Shown: positions 1 through 4,786 of the stretch, in pieces
Numbering within the stretch: position 1 is the stretch's first letter
Layout of the letters: each line of letters begins with the position of its first letter
Notes under the pieces: model-generated
Database searches by the model: none
What the model was told of the DNA's origin: nothing
What the model saw: only the letters and a program-made list of their open reading frames with translations
Program-made: the position numbers and the translations under genes
Origin: Prevotella sp.
Lineage (GTDB): Bacteria > Bacteroidota > Bacteroidia > Bacteroidales > Bacteroidaceae
Length of the DNA: 10,889 nt
Reading direction: 5' to 3'
Assembly: GCA_021204605.1 (NCBI GenBank)
Contig: JAJPZD010000154.1
Location: forward strand, 1 to 10,889

Positions 1-250
1 CCTCTGTCATGCCGATACCCCTGTCGCTGATGGTGAGCGTGTTGTTCTTGTCGTCGAGACTGACTCTGACGGTAAGATCACCGAGCTCACCCTTGAACTC
101 GCCGGTGTCGGCAAGCGTTTTCATCTTCTGCGTGGCGTCAACGGCGTTGCTTATCATCTCACGCAGGAAAATCTCGTGGTCGGAATACAAGAATTTCTTG
201 ATTACGGGGAAAATGTTCTCTGTCGTTACCCCAATGTTTCCTTTTTGCAT
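1..250 (-). CDS. htpG: Molecular chaperone HtpG (Hsp90), N-terminal part only
   Basis: This is the start of an Hsp90-family ATP-dependent cytosolic chaperone; the rest lies beyond the left edge. The 83 visible codons begin MQKGNIGVTTENIFPVIKKF and cover the first part of the GHKL (Bergerat-fold) ATPase domain. The nucleotide-site signatures are present: EIFLREMISNAVDA at residues 26-39, with the family's catalytic Glu at 31 and magnesium-binding Asn at 35, and DRGIGM at 76-81. The ATG at 248-250 matches the usual Bacteroidetes HtpG N-terminus. It is divergent from pyrK across a 405-bp spacer. I see only near-matches to a TAnnTTTG box upstream of it (for example AATATTTG on the minus strand around 311-318), so its promoter is not assigned. 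No defect is visible in the part present. Confidence 0.95.
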   Translation of the reverse strand, partial: MQKGNIGVTTENIFPVIKKFLYSDHEIFLREMISNAVDATQKMKTLADTGEFKGELGDLTVRVSLDDKNNTLTISDRGIGMTE

Positions 251-394
251 AGCTGTATGTTTTTTTGTTAATTATGATTTGCTATAATAGTTACAATCGT
301 TTCAGCAAATATTATGCCAAACGTTAAAGTTAATTTGTAAATTTAAAAGATAGATTTGTTTAATATTTTTATGAAATATAAATATTTTATTTTG

Positions 395-425
395 TTGTAG
401 TTCAATAAAATATATTGTATATTTG
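395..425 (+). promoter_or_regulatory. Candidate Bacteroidetes promoter P1 (pyrK side)
   Basis: TTG at 395-397, then 20 bp, then TATATTTG at 418-425. This fits the Bacteroidetes primary sigma pattern (TTTG near -33, TAnnTTTG near -7). Transcription would begin near 429-433 and first cross the hairpin-rich segment at 438-547, more than 200 bp before pyrK. That distance is why I read P1 as driving either a small RNA or a long pyrKD leader. The assignment rests on consensus only. Confidence 0.6.
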
Positions 426-429
426 CACA

Positions 430-567
430 TAAATATGACAATTAACATTGTATAAAAAGGATATTGGAACTGTTTGAAAGTTCTGTTTCGATAGGTGATT
501 TTTTAAGGTTTAGCCCTTGTTGCGTAGCGATACGAATGGCAGGGGCTTTCGTCTTTTGAATCTTTTT
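430..567 (+). ncRNA. Candidate structured RNA or leader/attenuator between htpG and pyrK
   Basis: The segment lies directly after promoter P1 and shows three successive self-complementary elements. The first is ACAAT/ATTGT (438-442 with 447-451, 4-nt loop). The second is GAACT/AGTTC (467-471 with 479-483, 7-nt loop). The third is a stronger two-tier hairpin at 512-547: AGCCCTTG (512-519) pairs with CAGGGGCT (540-547) with one G-U wobble, and an inner stem CGTA/TACG (523-526 with 531-534) is closed by the GNRA tetraloop GCGA. Broken T-rich sequence follows (TTTT at 554-557, TTTTT at 563-567), then a second candidate promoter. An RNA of about 135 nt ending at this hairpin is possible. It could equally be an attenuated pyrKD leader or a REP-like palindrome. 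I recognise no named RNA family. Confidence 0.3.
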
Positions 568-577
568 AGTATATTTG
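547..577 (+). promoter_or_regulatory. Candidate second promoter P2 for pyrK-pyrD
   Basis: TATATTTG at 570-577 matches the Bacteroidetes -7 consensus exactly. The best upstream partner is TTTC at 547-550 (19-bp spacing), so the -33 element is weak. Initiation near 581-585 would give a 5' leader of about 70-75 nt before the pyrK ATG. The box sits just after the strong hairpin at 512-547, so it would escape any termination there. Confidence 0.45.
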
Positions 578-655
578 CATGCCATAAAGTGCTTTTTCTA
601 ATGCTGACACTGACATGGTGTAAGTTGGGAAATGAAATAAATACTTTTGTCTGTA

Positions 656-1432
656 ATGAGAAAATATCTTTCTGATATGATGGTCGTGGAAGTGGAGCAC
701 ATAAACCAGAAATATGCGCTTATACGGCTCACGCAAGACGGGCGACTGCCGGAGATGTGTGCCGGACAGTTTGTTGAGGTGCGTGTTGACGGCTCACCGA
801 CAACATTCCTGCGACGCCCTATTTCGATAAACTTTGTGGATTATGAGAAAAACGTGCTCTCACTGCTTGTCGCCGCCATCGGGGACGGAACCAGAAGGCT
901 TGCAAGCCTGCATGAGGGAGACACTCTCAACTGTCTGCTGCCACTTGGCAACGGTTTCACGCTGCCTTCCAACAGCGATGAGAAAGTGCTGCTCGTCGGG
1001 GGCGGGGTAGGAGTTGCCCCATTGCTTTACTGCGGTAAGGTGCTCCAAGACATGGGCTGTGAGCCGGTATTCCTGCTTGGCGCACGGTCTGCCAATGACC
1101 TGCTGCTGATAGACGAGTTCGGTAAATATGGCAGGGTGTGCATAACGACGGAGGACGGGACACAGGGGGAGCGTGGCTTCGTAACCAATCATTCCATTCT
1201 CGGCAAGGAGCTTTTTGACAGAATATACACCTGCGGGCCAAAACCGATGATGGCCGCTGTGGCGCGATATGCCATGAGAAACGGCATAGAGTGCGAGGTG
1301 TCGCTGGAGAACAAGATGGCGTGCGGCATCGGGGCGTGCCTCTGTTGTGTGGAGAAAACAACGGAGGGCAACGTGTGTGTGTGCAAGGAGGGACCGGTTT
1401 TTAACGTAAAAAAACTGACATGGCAGATTTAA
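656..1432 (+). CDS. pyrK: Dihydroorotate dehydrogenase B, electron-transfer subunit PyrK
   Basis: PyrK is the FAD and [2Fe-2S] subunit that passes electrons from the PyrD flavin to NAD+ in class 1B dihydroorotate dehydrogenase, a cytosolic step of UMP synthesis. The 258-residue protein has a ferredoxin-reductase-like fold. RRPISI (about residues 53-58) is the FAD-binding strand, and GGGVGVAPLL (about 115-124) starts the NAD-binding half. The C-terminal cysteine cluster is Cys223, 228, 231 and 243, spaced and followed by EGPVF as in known PyrK. Two further cysteines (230, 241) give unusual Cys-rich pairs. I chose the ATG at 656 because MRKY fits the family N-terminus; a TTG nine bases upstream in the same frame is less likely. 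The gene overlaps pyrD by 13 bp, which suggests translational coupling. Confidence 0.95.
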   Translation: MRKYLSDMMVVEVEHINQKYALIRLTQDGRLPEMCAGQFVEVRVDGSPTTFLRRPISINFVDYEKNVLSLLVAAIGDGTRRLASLHEGDTLNCLLPLGNGFTLPSNSDEKVLLVGGGVGVAPLLYCGKVLQDMGCEPVFLLGARSANDLLLIDEFGKYGRVCITTEDGTQGERGFVTNHSILGKELFDRIYTCGPKPMMAAVARYAMRNGIECEVSLENKMACGIGACLCCVEKTTEGNVCVCKEGPVFNVKKLTWQI

Positions 1433-2322
1433 GTGTAGAGATAGGCGGCTTGCGGTTGAAAAATCCCGTTTTGACCGCATCGGGTACATTCGGCTACGGC
1501 GTGGAGTACGCCGACTTCATCCCCTTGGATGGATTGGGAGGCATTATAGTGAAAGGTACTACCCTCAACCCCCGTGAGGGAAACGACTATCCCCGTATGG
1601 TGGAGACTGCTTCAGGGATGCTCAACTGTGTGGGACTGCAAAACAAGGGCGTTGACTATTTCTGTGAGTATATATATCCTCAAATAAAGAATATAGACAC
1701 AAACATGATAGTGAATGTGAGCGGCTCCTCACCAGACGAATATGCCGAGTGTGCCGCACGTATTGACGCACTTGACAAGATACCCGCAATAGAACTGAAC
1801 ATATCTTGTCCCAACGTGAAGCATGGCGGCATGGCTTTCGGCGTGAGCTGCAAGGGGGCGGCAAGTGTCGTCAAGGCGGTGAGGGCAAGTTACCACAAGA
1901 CGCTTATAGTGAAACTGTCGCCTAATGTTACCGACATCACCGAAATAGCAAGGGCGGTGGAGGCGGAGGGTGCTGACAGCGTGTCGCTCATAAACACAAT
2001 CATGGGTATGGCGATAGACATCGAAAAACGCAAGCCTCTGTTGAGTATAGGAACAGGAGGTCTGAGTGGACCGGCTGTGAAACCCATTGCACTGCGCATG
2101 GTGTGGCAAGTGGCTAAGGCGGTGAAAATACCCGTAATCGGTTTAGGCGGTATCTGCAACGCTCATGATGCCATCGAGTTCCTCATGGCGGGCGCTACGG
2201 CAATAGAAGTCGGCACAGCCAACTTCATCGACCCTACAGTAAGCATAAAAGTCAGGGACGGTATAAATGTATGGCTCGACAGGCATGGATGCAAGTCGGT
2301 GAGGGAGATAGCCCTATCCTAA
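1420..2322 (+). CDS. pyrD: Dihydroorotate dehydrogenase B, catalytic subunit PyrD (class 1B)
   Basis: This FMN enzyme oxidises dihydroorotate to orotate in de novo pyrimidine synthesis. The 300 residues form the expected TIM barrel. NPVLTASGTFGYG (15-27) is near the N-terminus. ELNISCPNVKHGG (125-137) carries the class 1 catalytic base Cys130. NTIMGMAIDIEKRKPLL and GGLSGPAVKP lie in the second half, and the phosphate-binding end GLGGICNAHDAIEFLMAGA is near the C-terminus. Cys rather than Ser as the base, and the adjacent pyrK, place it in class 1B (NAD+-linked) rather than the membrane-bound quinone-linked class 2. The ATG lies inside the end of pyrK. The TAA stop is within a hairpin that precedes the convergent obgE. 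Length is normal and no defect is seen. Confidence 0.96.
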   Translation: MADLSVEIGGLRLKNPVLTASGTFGYGVEYADFIPLDGLGGIIVKGTTLNPREGNDYPRMVETASGMLNCVGLQNKGVDYFCEYIYPQIKNIDTNMIVNVSGSSPDEYAECAARIDALDKIPAIELNISCPNVKHGGMAFGVSCKGAASVVKAVRASYHKTLIVKLSPNVTDITEIARAVEAEGADSVSLINTIMGMAIDIEKRKPLLSIGTGGLSGPAVKPIALRMVWQVAKAVKIPVIGLGGICNAHDAIEFLMAGATAIEVGTANFIDPTVSIKVRDGINVWLDRHGCKSVREIALS

Positions 2323-2346
2323 CCCTTCACCGTAGGGATGGGATAG
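2314..2346. terminator. Imperfect inverted repeat between convergent pyrD and obgE
   Basis: CTATCC (2314-2319) pairs with GGATAG (2341-2346). The stem continues through T-G and A-T pairs, one A-A mismatch (2322/2338), and CCCT/AGGG (2323-2326 with 2334-2337), closing a 7-nt loop. It contains the pyrD stop codon and ends 3 bp before the obgE stop. There is no T-run on either side, so this may be a bidirectional terminator of non-classical type or a 3'-end stabilising hairpin. Position between two converging genes supports a termination role. Confidence 0.5.
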
Positions 2347-2349
2347 AGG

Positions 2350-3489
2350 TTACTGCTCAACGTCAAATATCTCTATCTCATCATCGTCTAAGTATTCGAT
2401 ATCCTCGTCTTGGAGTATATCCGAGGGGAGGGATTTGATGTCTATGTCACGGTGAACAAGTGACTCCTCCGACATAATCTCCTGCAGTTTGTTGCTCTCA
2501 CTGTTGAGTTCTTTCCAAAGTGCATCTTTTAATTTGGCGATGCCATAGCCTGTAACGGAAGATATGAATACAACCGGAAGGTCATCGGGTAATGTCTCCT
2601 TAAGCATTTCAATGAGCTCCTCGTCGAGCAGGTCACACTTCGTTACGGCAAGGACACGGTGCTTATCGAGCAACTCTGGATTGAAATTCCTCAACTCTCC
2701 GAGCAAAATATCATACTCTTTTTTAATATCATCAGTATCTCCAGGCACCATAAAGAGCAGGAGAGAGTTGCGCTCTATATGCCTCAAAAATCGAAGACCC
2801 AGTCCTTTGCCCTCACTTGCTCCTTCTATTATACCGGGAATGTCGGCCATGACGAATGACTGCTGCTCGCGGTAGCTCACGATGCCAAGAGATGGCTCAA
2901 GGGTTGTGAAAGGATAGTTGGCAATCTTAGGACGGGCACTCGACACAGAGGAAAGCAATGTTGACTTGCCGGCATTCGGAAAACCCACCAAACCCACATC
3001 GGCAAGCAGTTTCAACTCCAGGATCACCGTAAGCTCTTCCATCGGTTCACCAGGCTGCGCAAAGCGTGGCGCCTGATTGGTGGAGGTGCGAAACTGGAAA
3101 TTACCAAGTCCACCTCTGCCGCCCTTGACCAACAACACGACCTGATTGTCGTAAGTAACATCACAGATGTACTTGCCCGTCTCAGCATTATAAACCACCG
3201 TTCCACAGGGCACGTCGATATACTCGTCCTTACCGTCCTTGCCGTGGCACTTGTCCTTACCGCCGTTGCCTCCATGTTCGGCGAACACATGCCTCTGGTA
3301 TTTCAAGTGGAGCAATGTCCAGTAGTTATGGTTCCCACGCAGGTAGATACTTCCCCCCTTCCCGCCGTCACCGCCATCAGGACCGCCGAATGGGTTGTAT
3401 TTCACATGGCGTAGGTGCATGGAGCCTCTGCCGCCCTTTCCTGAGCGGCAGTAAATCTTCACGTAATCCACAAAGTTTGATTCTGGCAT
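2350..3489 (-). CDS. obgE: Obg-family GTPase ObgE/CgtA
   Basis: Obg is a ribosome-associated GTPase needed for large-subunit maturation and linked to stress and ppGpp signalling. The 379-residue protein starts with the glycine-rich Obg domain (about 1-158; runs such as GGPDGGDGGKGG at 35-46 and KGGRGGLGN at 122-130). The G domain follows: G1 GFPNAGKS (169-176), switch I region around Thr195-196, G3 DIPG (216-219), G4 TKCD (283-286) and G5 SSVTG (310-314). G4 has Thr where the usual motif is NKxD. The C-terminal tail (about 340-379) is acidic, including DEDIEYLDDDEIEIFD, and there is no clear OCT domain. It lies downstream of hpt and adk on the same strand, 75 bp after adk with an inverted repeat between. 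No TAnnTTTG box is obvious upstream, so read-through from hpt-adk is likely. Confidence 0.95.
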   Translation of the reverse strand: MPESNFVDYVKIYCRSGKGGRGSMHLRHVKYNPFGGPDGGDGGKGGSIYLRGNHNYWTLLHLKYQRHVFAEHGGNGGKDKCHGKDGKDEYIDVPCGTVVYNAETGKYICDVTYDNQVVLLVKGGRGGLGNFQFRTSTNQAPRFAQPGEPMEELTVILELKLLADVGLVGFPNAGKSTLLSSVSSARPKIANYPFTTLEPSLGIVSYREQQSFVMADIPGIIEGASEGKGLGLRFLRHIERNSLLLFMVPGDTDDIKKEYDILLGELRNFNPELLDKHRVLAVTKCDLLDEELIEMLKETLPDDLPVVFISSVTGYGIAKLKDALWKELNSESNKLQEIMSEESLVHRDIDIKSLPSDILQDEDIEYLDDDEIEIFDVEQ

Positions 3490-3524
3490 GTCCGATTGGT
3501 TTTATTGTTATGGCATATAAAAGA

Positions 3525-3559
3525 TTTTAGGAGCTAAGAAAATCCCTTAACTCCTAAAA
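3525..3559. terminator. Long inverted repeat in the adk-obgE gap
   Basis: TTTTAGGAG (3525-3533) is exactly complementary to CTCCTAAAA (3551-3559). After a single C/A mismatch, TAAG (3535-3538) pairs with CTTA (3546-3549) around a 7-nt loop. The element fills much of the 75-bp gap between adk and obgE. In the minus-strand transcript the stem is followed by a weak U-rich patch (UCUUUU). It could partly terminate hpt-adk transcription, or act as a processing or stability hairpin that sets obgE expression apart. As the flanking runs are T before and A after, it is not a classical intrinsic terminator. Confidence 0.45.
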
Positions 3560-3564
3560 ATTAA

Positions 3565-4137
3565 TCATAAATTGTCGATAACTTTACTGATGTCCGCGAA
3601 AATGCGGTCAAGCTCACCAACTCCGTCAATGTGGTGGTGAATACCCTCACTTGCATACCATTCTATAAGCGGTGTGGTCTGGGTGTGGTAAACAGTGAGA
3701 CGCTTCTTTATTGTCTCTTCGTTGTCGTCTGTACGTCCGCTTTCCTTTCCACGCTTGACAAGACGTGTCATAAGTTCCTCCTCCGGGACGTCAAGTTCTA
3801 TCATTGCGGCAATCTTATGGCCACGCTCCTCAAGCATGGCTTTGAGAGATTTCGCCTGCGGTATGGTGCGGGGAAAACCGTCGAAGATAACGCCGTTGTG
3901 GTCTTTGCCGAAGGAGTCATAGACAGTCGCGAGGATACTCGTCATGAGGTCATCGGGTATCAGTTGACCGTTGTCGATGTACTGTTTGGCTGTCTTACCG
4001 AGTTCTGTCTCGTTTTTAATCTCATTTCGCAGCACGTCGCCTGTAGAGATATGCTCCAGGTGATATTTTGCTATAAGGAGATCGCTCTGTGTGCCCTTTC
4101 CTGAGCCGGGGGCGCCGAAAATCACTATATTTTTCAT
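3565..4137 (-). CDS. adk: Adenylate kinase, short-lid type
   Basis: Adenylate kinase interconverts ATP + AMP and 2 ADP in the cytosol. The 190-residue reading starts MKNIVIFGAPGSGKGTQ, with the P-loop GAPGSGKGT at 8-16. STGD (31-34) and DGFPRT (86-91) mark the AMP-binding core, and Arg125, Arg129 and Arg136 lie in the RLVKRGKESGRTDD segment (125-138). The roughly 35-40 residue LID insertion of long-type enzymes is absent, so RGKESGR runs directly into TDDNEETIKKRL. This short form is usual in Bacteroidetes. I chose the ATG at 4135-4137 because it gives the family N-terminus and length; in-frame starts 9 bases (ATG) and 24 bases further upstream would add residues, the latter overlapping the region just after hpt. 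It follows hpt by 25 bp and is probably co-transcribed with it. Confidence 0.95.
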   Translation of the reverse strand: MKNIVIFGAPGSGKGTQSDLLIAKYHLEHISTGDVLRNEIKNETELGKTAKQYIDNGQLIPDDLMTSILATVYDSFGKDHNGVIFDGFPRTIPQAKSLKAMLEERGHKIAAMIELDVPEEELMTRLVKRGKESGRTDDNEETIKKRLTVYHTQTTPLIEWYASEGIHHHIDGVGELDRIFADISKVIDNL

Positions 4138-4162
4138 CTCTTTCATTAAAAAGTTGGTCACT

Positions 4163-4699
4163 TCATTCTACGAGCGTGTAGATGTCGCGCAGGTTGCGCC
4201 CCTGTTGGTTATAGTCAAGACCATAACCCACGATGAAGTCGTTTGGTATCTTCATCGCCACGTACTCGATGTTGAGATCCACCTCAAGTCTCTCTGGCTT
4301 GAGCAGCAGTGTGCAGACATGTATGGATTCGGGGTTGCGTGTTCCCAACGTGTCCATCATACGCTTCATGGTAAACCCCGATTCCACGATGTCCTCGACA
4401 ATTATTACCGTGCGGTTTGTCAGGTCCTCGTTGATGCCTATCACTTCCTTGACCTTGCCTGTTGACATCGTTCCTTGGTAAGAGGCGAGCTTCACAAAAG
4501 AAATCTCACACGGTATAGTAATCATTCTAAGCAGGTCGGCGGCAAAGATAAACGAACCGTTAAGCACCGCAAGAAACAGGGGATTCTTGCCTGCCATATC
4601 GTTGTTGATACGGTCGGCAACGTTTTTCACACATTTCAAGATTTCCGCTTCAGGGTAGGAAACGGCAAATTCCTTGTCATGAATTTTTATGCTTGCCAT
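4163..4699 (-). CDS. hpt: Hypoxanthine phosphoribosyltransferase
   Basis: This purine-salvage enzyme joins hypoxanthine (often guanine too) to PRPP to make IMP or GMP. The 178-residue protein shows the type I PRTase core: LNGSFIFAADLLR (46-58) near the pyrophosphate loop, FVKLASYQGTMSTG (68-81) as the flexible loop, and the PRPP motif VIIVEDIVESGFT (98-110). The purine-site region has Lys134 and VGYGLDY (157-163). In the PRPP motif the usual catalytic Asp (Asp137 of the human enzyme, in EDIIDTG) is Glu106 here, and Thr is Ser107. The ATG at 4697-4699 fits the family start. A GTG 24 bases upstream falls on the -7 box and is rejected. It heads the hpt-adk-obgE run and is divergent from nnr. Confidence 0.94.
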   Translation of the reverse strand: MASIKIHDKEFAVSYPEAEILKCVKNVADRINNDMAGKNPLFLAVLNGSFIFAADLLRMITIPCEISFVKLASYQGTMSTGKVKEVIGINEDLTNRTVIIVEDIVESGFTMKRMMDTLGTRNPESIHVCTLLLKPERLEVDLNIEYVAMKIPNDFIVGYGLDYNQQGRNLRDIYTLVE

Positions 4700-4722
4700 A
4701 TTGGTCTCTTGCAATTTTGCCA

Positions 4723-4730
4723 CAAAAATA
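4723..4730 (-). promoter_or_regulatory. -7 box of the hpt promoter
   Basis: Read on the minus strand this is TATTTTTG, an exact TAnnTTTG match, 23 bp upstream of the hpt ATG. Transcription would start about 17-20 nt before the start codon. The -33 region at the expected distance is only a T-run (minus strand of 4751-4754), so that half is weak. Confidence 0.5.
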
Positions 4731-4740
4731 GTAAAAATCC

Positions 4741-4763
4741 GTCAATTATTAAAAATGATTGAC
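4741..4763. promoter_or_regulatory. Near-palindrome centred between the hpt and nnr promoters
   Basis: GTCAATTATT (4741-4750) and AATGATTGAC (4754-4763) are inverted repeats with nine of ten positions complementary around a 3-bp AAA spacer. The dyad centre (4752) is also the midpoint between the two divergent -7 boxes (4723-4730 and 4774-4781), so it covers both -33 regions. That placement suits an operator for a dimeric regulator acting on both directions, but the sequence is AT-rich and no regulator is identified. Confidence 0.3.
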
Positions 4764-4773
4764 ATTAATTTTG

Positions 4774-4781
4774 TATTTTTG
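4774..4781 (+). promoter_or_regulatory. -7 box of the nnr promoter, adjacent to the start codon
   Basis: TATTTTTG matches the Bacteroidetes -7 consensus. Only 5 bp separate it from the nnr ATG at 4787, so the transcript should start at or within a few bases of the start codon and be leaderless or nearly so. The -33 position (near 4751-4754) holds only A residues. Confidence 0.55.
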
Positions 4782-4786
4782 CAGTG

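Noticed and set aside
9..287. Plus-strand open frame of 92 codons at the left edge
   Set aside because: It is antisense to htpG, whose protein sequence is unmistakable.
435..455. Six-codon frame (MTINIV) in the possible leader
   Set aside because: Too short and with no pyrimidine-related codon logic or ribosome site; it also overlaps a small hairpin. Not enough to call a leader peptide.
601..655. TTG at 647 as the pyrK start
   Set aside because: TTG starts are rare, and the ATG nine bases later gives the usual PyrK N-terminus.
601..675. 24-codon frame (starts MLTLTWCKLG) overlapping the pyrK start
   Set aside because: It could be a coupling peptide for pyrK, but there is no ribosome site or other support and short frames are expected by chance.
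860..1489. 209-codon minus-strand frame opposite pyrK
   Set aside because: It has no recognisable domains and lies on the complement of pyrK and the start of pyrD; a shadow of coding sequence.
4138..4161. Longer Adk starting upstream of MKNIVIF
   Set aside because: The family begins one or two residues before the P-loop strand; the extra residues sit in the short gap after hpt. The ATG at 4146 remains a minor alternative.
4700..4723. GTG start for Hpt eight codons upstream
   Set aside because: The GTG overlaps the -7 box of the only good promoter candidate, and the ATG at 4699 fits the family.
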